Shown in pieces: positions 8,448-15,727 of a stretch of 64,000 bases of DNA. Origin of the DNA: Brevibacterium sanguinis (GTDB lineage: Bacteria; Actinomycetota; Actinomycetes; Actinomycetales; Brevibacteriaceae); contig NZ_QNSB01000002.1 in the NCBI RefSeq assembly GCF_003315415.1, positions 124,001 through 188,000 of the forward strand. Reading direction: 5' to 3'. The notes under the pieces were generated by a model. That model did no database searches, had not been told where the DNA came from, and was given only the letters and a program-made list of their open reading frames with translations. A program made the translations under genes and the position numbers. Each line of letters starts with the position of its first letter. Position 1 is the stretch's first letter.

Positions 8448-8500
8448 CCCGGACGACCGCCTCGGCGAGGATCCGCGTCCTCGTCTACTGGCCGAGGCCG
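8448..8500. repeat. Right copy of 53-bp direct repeat flanking the type VII-like island
   Basis: This is the partner of 3114-3166, with four mismatches. It includes the final four codons and stop of the DASS transporter gene (reverse strand, stop at 8485-8487) and the sequence just downstream. The same GCCTCGGC/GCCGAGGC inverted pair is kept, so it probably also ends transporter transcription. Because the transporter's 3' end lies inside the repeat, this copy is best read as the original site and the left copy as the duplicate made when the island arrived. Confidence 0.85.
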
Positions 8501-10110
8501 ACGATCCCGACCATGATCGGGATGAGGGCGACGATGAGCACGGCGCCGCAGATGTCGAAGACGATGCCGGTGCGGATCATCTTCGTGATCGGCACCGCTC
8601 CCGTGCCGTAGACGATCGCGTTCTGCGGGGTCGAGACCGGGAGCATGAAGCCGAACGACGCGGCGAAGGTCGCGGCCAGGGCCGGCACGAACGGATCGAT
8701 GCCGGCAGCGGTGCACAGCGGGATGACGATCGGGACGATGACGGCCGCCGAGGCGGTGTTCGAGGTCGTCTCCGAGATGAGGATCGCCAGGACGACCGAC
8801 ACGATCGTGATCGGGATGACGCTCGTCACCCCGGTCATCTCGGCGAACCCGGTGCCGATCGTCTCGGCGAGCCCGGTGTCGGCGAGCAGGGAGCCGAAGA
8901 TGATGCCGCAGCCGAACAGGATGATCGTCCCCCAGTCGATCTTCGCCGCCTGGGTCCAGGTCAGGGTCGGTTCGCGCCGCTTCCAGTCGACCGGCAGGAT
9001 GAACAGCAGAGAAGCGCCGAGGACGGCGACGACGCCCTCGTCGAGACGCTCGTCGAGGAAGGTGTAGACGGTGGAGTCCGTGCCGCCGAAGAGGGCGGCG
9101 AACGCCGGCAGCAGCCACAGCAGGACGGTGACGCCGAACGCGACGAGCGTGTTCTTCTCGGCCCGGGACATCGGCCCGAGCTCGGCGAGCTCCTTGCGGA
9201 CGAACTCCTCGACTCCCTCGATCTTGCGGATCTCGGGCTTGTTGAGCATGAGCATGACGATGGCGAGGACGACGAACATCGCGGCGCAGATGGGAGCGGC
9301 CATGACCATCCACTGCCCGAAGGAGATCTTCTCCCCCGTCGCCTCCTCGATGAGGCCGCGTCCGATGAGGTTCGGCGGTGAGCCGACGGGCGTGAGGAGA
9401 CCGCCGACGCTCGCTCCGTAGGCGAGCATGAGGAGCAGCGCCGCGCCGACCCTCAGGCGCAGCGGGTCGAAGTCCTCCTTGACGATCCCGCGCTCCTGCA
9501 TGAGCTCGGCGATGACAGCGAGGATGCCGAGCGCCGTGGGCATGAGCATCGCCACCGTGGCCGTGTTGGAGACGAACGCCGAGAGCGCGCACGTGATGAG
9601 GCCGAACGCGATGATCACCCGGTAGATCGACGAACCGACGCCGGGCAGGTTGAGGACGCTGAGGGCCACGCGCTGGGCGATCCCGTGATGGAGCATCGCC
9701 TGGGCGAGGACGAAGGCGCCGATGAACGTGAAGATCGTCGAGGATCCGAACGGCCCGATCGCGTCCTCGGCGGGAACGATCCCGAGCACGACGACGGCGC
9801 CGACGCCGATGAGCCCGCCGATCGGGATCGGGACGGGCTCGGTGATCCACAGGACGATGACGCCGAGGAGGACCGCGGCGAGCATGTGCTGCTGATCGCT
9901 GAGCCCCATGGGGATGAGCGCGAAGACGATGCTCACGAGCGGGGCCAGGACGAAGCCCGAGGTCATGCGCGCCCGTTCGAACTTCTCCTCGCGTGGGGAG
10001 AGCTTCTGCTCGCTCAGGCTGCGGAAGGTCTTGCCTCCGAGCAGCGCGGCGTGGACATCCGTCCTGGAGTTCGACGGGGCACCGTTGGCCCGTCCGTGGG
10101 GAGCACTCAT
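8485..10110 (-). CDS. DASS family dicarboxylate/anion:sodium symporter
   Basis: The 541-residue membrane protein has about a dozen hydrophobic segments and the two SNT signatures of the divalent anion:Na+ symporter (SLC13) family: SNTATVAMLMP in the first half and SETTSNTASAAVIVP in the second. The conserved TPVGSPPNLIG stretch is also present. ATG 10110 is preceded by GAAAGGA. The divergent LysR gene and the tartrate dehydrogenase gene beyond it suggest tartrate, malate or a related C4 dicarboxylate as substrate. The 3' end lies in a repeat that recurs on the far side of the type VII-like island. Confidence 0.9.
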   Translation of the reverse strand: MSAPHGRANGAPSNSRTDVHAALLGGKTFRSLSEQKLSPREEKFERARMTSGFVLAPLVSIVFALIPMGLSDQQHMLAAVLLGVIVLWITEPVPIPIGGLIGVGAVVVLGIVPAEDAIGPFGSSTIFTFIGAFVLAQAMLHHGIAQRVALSVLNLPGVGSSIYRVIIAFGLITCALSAFVSNTATVAMLMPTALGILAVIAELMQERGIVKEDFDPLRLRVGAALLLMLAYGASVGGLLTPVGSPPNLIGRGLIEEATGEKISFGQWMVMAAPICAAMFVVLAIVMLMLNKPEIRKIEGVEEFVRKELAELGPMSRAEKNTLVAFGVTVLLWLLPAFAALFGGTDSTVYTFLDERLDEGVVAVLGASLLFILPVDWKRREPTLTWTQAAKIDWGTIILFGCGIIFGSLLADTGLAETIGTGFAEMTGVTSVIPITIVSVVLAILISETTSNTASAAVIVPIVIPLCTAAGIDPFVPALAATFAASFGFMLPVSTPQNAIVYGTGAVPITKMIRTGIVFDICGAVLIVALIPIMVGIVGLGQ

Positions 10111-10187
10111 GATGGTCCTTTCCTCGGTTGTCCAACAGCCTGGCCCAGCCTCGGCGAATAGTCCAGACCCAATTTCCTCTGCGACCA

Positions 10188-10202
10188 ATAGGATCTGCCT
10201 AT
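10188..10202. promoter_or_regulatory. Candidate LysR box over the lysR start
   Basis: ATAGG-N5-CCTAT is a perfect 15-bp dyad overlapping the LysR start codon. A near-match, ATAGG-N5-CCGAT, sits at 11079-11093 upstream of the tartrate dehydrogenase gene. LysR regulators commonly bind interrupted dyads of this length, and one in this position would suit autoregulation and control of the divergent transporter. This is inference. Confidence 0.4.
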
Positions 10203-11082
10203 GGACATTCGACAGCTGCGCCACTTCCTCGCCGTCGTGGACGCCGGAAGCTTCACGCGCGCCGCGGAGACCCTTCGCGTCGCCCAGCCCTCCCTGTCGC
10301 AGACGATCAAGGGCCTCGAGCGCGAGCTGGGAGTGGCTCTCTTCCACCGGATCGGGCGGACGATCGCCCTCAGCGACGCCGGACGAGAGCTGGAGGGCCC
10401 CGCGCGCCTGGTGCTGCGTGACCTCGAGGCCGCCGAGGAGCACATCCGCGGTCTGCGGGGACTGACCTCCGGGCGGGTGCGGATCGCGGCGATGCCGTCA
10501 CCGAGCATCGAACCGCTGACGACCCTGATCTCCCGCTTCTCCGCCGAGCACCCGCAGGTCGCCGTCGATGTGGCCGCGACCTTCACCGTCGACGAGACCA
10601 TCGACTCCGTCCGCCACGGGCGGGTCGAGCTCGGCTTCCTCGGGGGTCGTGAGCTTCCCCGGGTACCCGATTTCCGGGTCGTCCACCTCATGGACCAGCC
10701 CCTCATGCTCGCCGCCGGCCCGAACGCCTCCCTGCCCGCCGCCGAGGTCGTCGAGCGCGGTGACCTCGCCGGCGCTCGGCTCGTCGTCTCCCACCGGGGT
10801 TCGCTCATGCGCGCATTCGTCGACGAGCTCATCGCCGAGGGCATCGACATCTCCATCGTCGCCGAGGTGGCCCATCGCACCTCGATCCTGCCGCTGGTGA
10901 GCGCCGGAGTCGGCCACGCCGTCCTGCCGTCCTCGTGGGCGGCCTTCGCGGAGACGGGGACCGTGCGCCTCCTGCCGATCAGGGATGCCCCAGCGCTCCA
11001 CGTCTGCGCGGTCGCCCGGCCCGACGGGCTCACTCCGGCGGCGGCGCGATTCCTGGAGATCGCCTCCCACCTGGATCTATAG
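10201..11082 (+). CDS. LysR family transcriptional regulator
   Basis: The 293-residue protein has an N-terminal winged helix-turn-helix (MDIRQLRHFLAVVDAGSFTR to about residue 60, with VAQPSLSQTIKGLERELG as the recognition region) and a C-terminal effector-binding domain of periplasmic-binding fold from about residue 90. It diverges from the DASS transporter across a 90-bp gap and precedes the tartrate dehydrogenase gene on the same strand. The likely job is to switch this dicarboxylate uptake and oxidation set in response to the substrate. Confidence 0.9.
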   Translation: MDIRQLRHFLAVVDAGSFTRAAETLRVAQPSLSQTIKGLERELGVALFHRIGRTIALSDAGRELEGPARLVLRDLEAAEEHIRGLRGLTSGRVRIAAMPSPSIEPLTTLISRFSAEHPQVAVDVAATFTVDETIDSVRHGRVELGFLGGRELPRVPDFRVVHLMDQPLMLAAGPNASLPAAEVVERGDLAGARLVVSHRGSLMRAFVDELIAEGIDISIVAEVAHRTSILPLVSAGVGHAVLPSSWAAFAETGTVRLLPIRDAPALHVCAVARPDGLTPAAARFLEIASHLDL

Positions 11083-11095
11083 GCATACCCGATAG
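11079..11095. promoter_or_regulatory. Candidate LysR box upstream of tartrate dehydrogenase
   Basis: ATAGG-CATAC-CCGAT resembles the dyad at 10188-10202 with the same N5 spacing. It lies at the end of the LysR gene, about 90 bp upstream of the dehydrogenase start, a fitting place for a LysR activation site. Confidence 0.35.
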
Positions 11096-11183
11096 TTCTC
11101 ATCGTCAGCAGGTCTTGGACTTATCCGACGTGGGATGGCTCAATGGGTGCAGACCGACCGAACCGATGAGCGGAAGCTGAGCC

Positions 11184-12284
11184 ATGAGCGAGAACCAGAC
11201 CTTTTCCATTGCGTCCATTCCCGGAGACGGCATCGGCGGTGAGGTCGTCGCGGCCGGTCTGCGCGTCCTCGACACCGTCGCCAAGCTCTCCGAGGGCGCG
11301 ATCGCCTTCGACGTCACCGAGTTCCCGTGGAGCTCGGAGTACTACCTCGAGCACGGTCGCTACATCCCCGAGGGCGGGCTCGAGGAGCTCAAGGCACACG
11401 ACGCCATCTACTTCGGTGCGGTCGGTTCGAGCGAGGTCCCCGACCACACGAGCCTGTGGGGACTGCGCCTGGCGATCACCCAGCCCTTCGACCAATGGGC
11501 GAACATCCGCCCGGTGACGTTCCTGCCCGGGGTCCGCTCGCCCCTGCGCAAGGCCGATGACACCGAGCTCGACTGGATCGTCGTGCGCGAGAACAGCGAA
11601 GGCGAATACGCCGGCATGGGCGGACGCAACCTCAGCGGCCGGGGACCCGGCAACGAGGTCGCCCTGCAGACGAGCGTCCACACCGAGGTCGGCTGCGAGC
11701 GCATCATCCGCTTCGCCTTCGACATCGCGCGCTCCCGGAGCGTGAAGAAGGTCTCGAGCGTGACGAAGTCGAATGCCCAGCAGTACGGGATGGTGCTGTG
11801 GGACGAGGTCTTCGCCCGGGTCGCGCAGGACTACCCGGACGTCGAGACCGAAAGCGTGCTCGTCGACGCGATGAGCGCGAAGTTCGTCCTCCACCCCGAG
11901 GACCTGTCAGTGGTCGTGGCCTCGAACCTCCACGCCGACATCCTCTCCGACGTCGGTTCCGCCCTGGCCGGCAGCCTCGGGCTCGCTGCCAGCGCCAACC
12001 TCAATCCCGAACGGCGCTTTCCCTCGATGTTCGAGCCCGTCCACGGCTCGGCCCCGGACATCGCCGGGAAGGGGATCTCGAACCCGATCGGGGCGATCTC
12101 GTCGGCCGCGCTCATGCTCGACCACTTCGGCCTCGACGAGCAGGCGGACGAGGTCAGGCAGGCGATCGAGAACGTCACGGCCGCAGGCATCCTGCCGCGC
12201 GACCTCGGCGGGGACTCCAACACCGTCGAGATGACCGAGGCGATCGTCTCCCAACTCGAGGACATCCACGCCCGCGCGAACTGA
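11184..12284 (+). CDS. Tartrate dehydrogenase / D-malate dehydrogenase (decarboxylating)
   Basis: The 366-residue NAD-dependent enzyme belongs to the isocitrate/isopropylmalate dehydrogenase family, and the sequence best fits the tartrate/D-malate branch. Visible motifs are SIPGDGIGGEVV at the N-terminus, ENSEGEYAGMGG (substrate loop), KSNAQQYGMVLWDEV (catalytic Lys), metal-binding Asp in NLHADILSDVGSALAGS, and EPVHGSAPDIAGKG for NAD. It should oxidise tartrate to oxaloglycolate and/or decarboxylate D-malate in the cytosol. The adjoining LysR and DASS genes support C4-dicarboxylate use. Isopropylmalate dehydrogenase (LeuB) is less likely, since no leu genes are nearby. Confidence 0.86.
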   Translation: MSENQTFSIASIPGDGIGGEVVAAGLRVLDTVAKLSEGAIAFDVTEFPWSSEYYLEHGRYIPEGGLEELKAHDAIYFGAVGSSEVPDHTSLWGLRLAITQPFDQWANIRPVTFLPGVRSPLRKADDTELDWIVVRENSEGEYAGMGGRNLSGRGPGNEVALQTSVHTEVGCERIIRFAFDIARSRSVKKVSSVTKSNAQQYGMVLWDEVFARVAQDYPDVETESVLVDAMSAKFVLHPEDLSVVVASNLHADILSDVGSALAGSLGLAASANLNPERRFPSMFEPVHGSAPDIAGKGISNPIGAISSAALMLDHFGLDEQADEVRQAIENVTAAGILPRDLGGDSNTVEMTEAIVSQLEDIHARAN

Positions 12285-12288
12285 CCGC

Positions 12289-12310
12289 GCGGGCTCCCCG
12301 CACAGCCCGC
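12289..12310 (+). terminator. Candidate hairpin terminator
   Basis: GCGGGCT (12289-12295) pairs with AGCCCGC (12304-12310) five bases after the tartrate dehydrogenase stop, and before the convergent CDF gene end. There is no T-run, as is common in high-GC actinobacteria. Confidence 0.45.
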
Positions 12311-12344
12311 AGCGCGCGCAGACCGGCCGTGCGAACTCGTCGAT

Positions 12345-13253
12345 TCAGCGGTGGGAGCGGGTCTCCCGCGCCGCGTCCTTCGCCCGGTCGAACTGGAAGG
12401 TCGAGTGCTCGATCGCGATCTCGAAGTGCTCGGCGAGGCAGGCCTGCAGGGACCCGAGGATCCGCGGGGCGTGGCCGTCGTAGAAGCATTCGTCGGCGAG
12501 CACGACATGGGCGGTGAGCACCGGGAGATTCGAGTCGATCCTCGTCACGTGGAGGTCGTGGACCTCCTGCACATGCTCGACGCCCTCGATGTGCGCCTTG
12601 ACGCTCTCGAGGTCCAGGCTGCGGGGCGCGGTCTCGAGCAGGATCGAGCCGGTCTCCCGGAGGATGGCGAAGGCGCGGGGGACGATGAGGGCGGCGATGA
12701 CGAGGGCGGCGACGGCGTCGGCCCGGCTCCAGTCGACGAGCCAGATCGCCAGGGCCGCGAGCACGACGGCCAAGGACCCGAGAGCGTCGGCGATGACCTC
12801 GAGGAACGCGGCCCGGAGGTTGAGGGAGTCCTCCTTCGACGAGGCGAGGAGACCGATCGACACGACGTTTCCGATGAGCCCGACGGCACCGAAGAGGAGG
12901 AGTTCGGGACCGGGCACCTCGGGAGGCGAGAAGAAACGCCGAATGCCCTCGATGAGGCTGTAGACGCCGAGCCCGAGCAGCAGGGTCGCCTGGGCGCCTG
13001 CGGCGAGCACCTCCGCTCGCCGGAACCCCCAGGTCCGCTGGCCGCGCGGGGGCCGGCGGACCAGGGTGGCGGCGAAGAGCGCGACGCCGATGCCGATGAG
13101 GTCGACCGCATTGTGCCCGGTGTCGACGAGCAGCGCCAGGCTGCCCGTCCAGATCGAACCGATGACCTGGACGACGAAGATCACCGCGACGATGGTGAAG
13201 ACCACCGCCAGTCTCCCTCGTGAACCCGAGGCGTGAGAATGATCGTGTGCCAT
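12345..13253 (-). CDS. Cation diffusion facilitator family metal exporter (CzcD/ZitB-like)
   Basis: The 302-residue CDF transporter has six predicted transmembrane helices. The metal site residues are visible as VDTGHNAVDLIGI (helix 2, HxxxD) and FLEVIADALGSLAVV (helix 5), and a cytoplasmic C-terminal domain follows (LDLESVKAHIEGVEHVQEVHDLHV). The N-terminus is His-rich (MAHDHSHASG), typical of Zn/Co/Cd exporters. GGGAGGGA precedes the ATG. An ArsR/SmtB-type dyad about 25 bp upstream suggests induction by metal. Confidence 0.92.
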   Translation of the reverse strand: MAHDHSHASGSRGRLAVVFTIVAVIFVVQVIGSIWTGSLALLVDTGHNAVDLIGIGVALFAATLVRRPPRGQRTWGFRRAEVLAAGAQATLLLGLGVYSLIEGIRRFFSPPEVPGPELLLFGAVGLIGNVVSIGLLASSKEDSLNLRAAFLEVIADALGSLAVVLAALAIWLVDWSRADAVAALVIAALIVPRAFAILRETGSILLETAPRSLDLESVKAHIEGVEHVQEVHDLHVTRIDSNLPVLTAHVVLADECFYDGHAPRILGSLQACLAEHFEIAIEHSTFQFDRAKDAARETRSHR

Positions 13254-13276
13254 GAGTATCCCTCCCCCATCACATT

Positions 13277-13294
13277 AACATATGCGCATGTGTT
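13277..13294. promoter_or_regulatory. Candidate ArsR/SmtB-type metal operator
   Basis: AACATATGCGCATGTGTT is an 18-bp dyad with one mismatched pair per arm, directly upstream of the CDF exporter ATG. It resembles the A/T-flanked dyads bound by SmtB/CzrA/NmtR-type sensors. No arsR gene is in the window, so the regulator would act in trans. Confidence 0.5.
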
Positions 13295-13334
13295 TATATC
13301 AGTGAGGGGAATGTGAGGGAAAAGGGGCCGTCCG

Positions 13335-15083
13335 CTATCCGGCGCTCGGGCTCCGGCCGTCCTTCCCGCCATCGGGATCGTCGCGGTCCTCGCGGCGGCG
13401 GAGCGCCTCGGCGATGTAGGCCTGGACGTCGATGCCGGTGGCCCGCTTGACCTCGTCCCCGATATGCCGGAGGTCGAGGTCCCCGTCGGGGCCGAGGAAG
13501 TCCTGCGGGTCGAAGCCCGGACGGCGGCCCGACTGCCCGGAATCCGGGGAGGTCGACTCCGCGATGTCGCCCTCGACGACCTCCTCGGAACCGTCATCGG
13601 CCGACCGGTCACTGTCATCGGCGGGCCGGTTCCCGGCACCGGGCGATCGACCATCGGAGTCCCGGTCCCCGCCGGCAGACGTGCCATCGACGGGAGCGCC
13701 GCCGGTCGATCGACCGGCCGCGGATCGCCCGCTGCCCTGATTCGCCGCCCTGCCGACGAGGTCGGTGAGGTCGATGCCGGTCGTGCCGCGCACGACCTCG
13801 AGGACCTGGGCGAGGTTGTTCGACACCGAGTTGGCGAGCTTCGACTCGCCGTCGGTCGAGACGATGGAGAGGTCCTTGATGTTGGCGTAGGGCGCCACGA
13901 GTTCGCCTGCGATGCCCGGAAGGACCTCGAGGACCTTCGACAGCACCGCGGCGTCATTGAACTTCTTGTAGGCCTCGGCCTGAGCCTCGAGTGCCTGGGC
14001 CTCGGCCTCGCCTCGCGCCCGGATCGCGTCGGCCTGGGCCTGGCCCTCGAGCCGGATCGCCTCCGCCTCCTTGGAGCGGCGATGCAGCTCCGCGGCCGCC
14101 TCGGCGCGTCCCTGCGCCTCGATCTCATAGGCCCGGGCATCGGCTTCGGCCTGCTGCCGGTACTTCTCGGCATCCGCAGGCCGCCTGACCTCGGCGTCGA
14201 GCTGCTCGGTGCGCAGCTCCGCGGCCTCCTTCGCGACCACCCGGTCGCGTTCGAGCAGCTTCTGCTTCTCCGCCGCCGCGGCCAGGGGCCCGGCGTTGTC
14301 GGCCGTCGCCTGACGCTGATCGGCCTCTTCCTTGAGTGCGGCCCGGCGCAGGGCGAGCTGCTGCTGCTGTTCGGCGATGGCCTGGTCGGTCAGCGCCTGC
14401 TGCCTCTGCGTCTCCTCGTTCTGCAGCGCCTCCTCGACGGCGGCGGCGCGGGAGGCGTTCGCCTCGGCGATCGCGGCGTTCTTCGCGACCTCGGCGGCCT
14501 GAGGCCGGCCCCAGTCGCGCAGGTAGCTGCCCTCGTCCTCGACCGCGGAGATCTGGAAGGTGTCGATGACCAGACCCTGGTTGTTCATCGAGTGCGCGGA
14601 TTCCTCCTGTACCTGGGCGGCGAAGGACGCGCGGTCCTGGATGATCTGCTCGACCGTCAGGGTGCCGACGACCGCGCGCAGGGTGCCCGAGAGGATCTCC
14701 TTGGAGTAGTGGTCGATCTGGTCCTGCTGGTCGAGGAAGCGCTGGGCGGCCTTGCGGACGTCGTCCTCGGTGCCGCCGACCTTGACCTGGGCGACGCCGC
14801 GCAGGCGCAGGGCGATGCCGTTCTTCGAGATGCCGTCGATCTCGACCGAGATCTGCCGTGACGACAGGGAGAGGATGAAGGCCTTCTGCACGATCGGGTA
14901 GACGACGGCACGGCCGCCGATGACGATGCGTCCGCTGCCGCTGGCACCGGAGGAGTTGCGGCCGGTGATGATGAGCGCTTCGGAGGGGGAGGCGATCTTG
15001 TAGGAGCGCAGGATCACGACGAGCGCGATCAGGGCGAGTATGACGATGACGCCGATTCCTCCGGCGCCGAGAATGAGGTCCAT
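13335..15083 (-). CDS. Flotillin-like SPFH/band 7 protein
   Basis: The 582-residue protein begins with a membrane segment (MDLILGAGGIGVIVILALIA), followed by an SPFH domain to about residue 200, a long Ala/Glu-rich coiled coil (about 200-380) and a flotillin-like end. The tail is a disordered Ser/Asp/Gly-rich stretch and then a last folded element (ATGIDVQAYIAEALRRRED). That element echoes an earlier TTGIDLTDLVGRAA, so a short C-terminal motif appears twice. ATG 15083 is used because GGAAGG lies just upstream. Flotillins organise membrane microdomains; the client here is unknown. The 92-bp gap upstream shows nothing distinctive. Confidence 0.88.
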   Translation of the reverse strand: MDLILGAGGIGVIVILALIALVVILRSYKIASPSEALIITGRNSSGASGSGRIVIGGRAVVYPIVQKAFILSLSSRQISVEIDGISKNGIALRLRGVAQVKVGGTEDDVRKAAQRFLDQQDQIDHYSKEILSGTLRAVVGTLTVEQIIQDRASFAAQVQEESAHSMNNQGLVIDTFQISAVEDEGSYLRDWGRPQAAEVAKNAAIAEANASRAAAVEEALQNEETQRQQALTDQAIAEQQQQLALRRAALKEEADQRQATADNAGPLAAAAEKQKLLERDRVVAKEAAELRTEQLDAEVRRPADAEKYRQQAEADARAYEIEAQGRAEAAAELHRRSKEAEAIRLEGQAQADAIRARGEAEAQALEAQAEAYKKFNDAAVLSKVLEVLPGIAGELVAPYANIKDLSIVSTDGESKLANSVSNNLAQVLEVVRGTTGIDLTDLVGRAANQGSGRSAAGRSTGGAPVDGTSAGGDRDSDGRSPGAGNRPADDSDRSADDGSEEVVEGDIAESTSPDSGQSGRRPGFDPQDFLGPDGDLDLRHIGDEVKRATGIDVQAYIAEALRRREDRDDPDGGKDGRSPSAG

Positions 15084-15190
15084 GGGCGGGCCTTCCATCG
15101 CTCGAGGGGATGCGGGCCGAGGGGTGGTCAGCCCGTTGCCCTCATCCTAGGCGAGACCGCGGACACAGGGGCGGATCGCCGAGGCGGATC

Positions 15191-15691
15191 TCAGCTCCCG
15201 GGAGGGCCGACGACGAGGAGCGCGGTGAAGACGACGATGACGACGAGGAGGCCGACGCCCGCCGCGAGCCACGGCGAGCGGATCGCCCACGCGCAGAGCC
15301 GCTCGAGAGGGCCGCGCGGCTCACGACCGTCCGCGCCGAGCCCCCACTGCCCGTCGAGGGCCCCGGCCCTCGCGGAGACGATCTCGAACGGGATCGTCGC
15401 GAACGGGACGACCGCGGCGACGAGTCCCATGAGGATCCGCCCAACGTGCCAGCGCTGTGACACCCCGACGAGGATGACGGCGAGGACGAAGCAGAGGAAG
15501 ACGAATCCGTGGACGCTTCCGCCGATCCTCACCCCGATCTCCGTCGTCTCGGTCCCGTACTTGAGGATCATGCCGGTGATGAGCATGGCCCAGGTGATCG
15601 CCTCGGCGACGGCGAAGAAGTTGAAGAATCGTTTCGGAGTCACGGGAGACCATTGTGCCGGGTCGAGATGACCACTCCCTGAACCGCCCAC
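15191..15691 (-). CDS. DUF3817 domain integral membrane protein
   Basis: The 166-residue protein has four hydrophobic helices (FFAVAEAITWAMLITGMILK, VHGFVFLCFVLAVILVGV, ILMGLVAAVVPFATIPFEIV, and a last one near the C-terminus). The TPKRFFNFFAVAEAITW opening and the HGFVF and PFE motifs match the actinobacterial DUF3817 family, whose function is unknown. Family similarity begins at residue 17, so GTG at 15643 is an alternative start; neither start has a convincing ribosome site. Confidence 0.78.
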   Translation of the reverse strand: MGGSGSGHLDPAQWSPVTPKRFFNFFAVAEAITWAMLITGMILKYGTETTEIGVRIGGSVHGFVFLCFVLAVILVGVSQRWHVGRILMGLVAAVVPFATIPFEIVSARAGALDGQWGLGADGREPRGPLERLCAWAIRSPWLAAGVGLLVVIVVFTALLVVGPPGS

Positions 15692-15727
15692 CGACTGAGC
15701 GTGCGAGTCTCGCCGGGCTCCGGTCGC

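Noticed and set aside
3114..8500. The island as a prophage or integrative conjugative element
   Set aside because: There is no integrase, relaxase, replication, capsid or excision gene among the five genes; only the flanking repeats suggest mobility.
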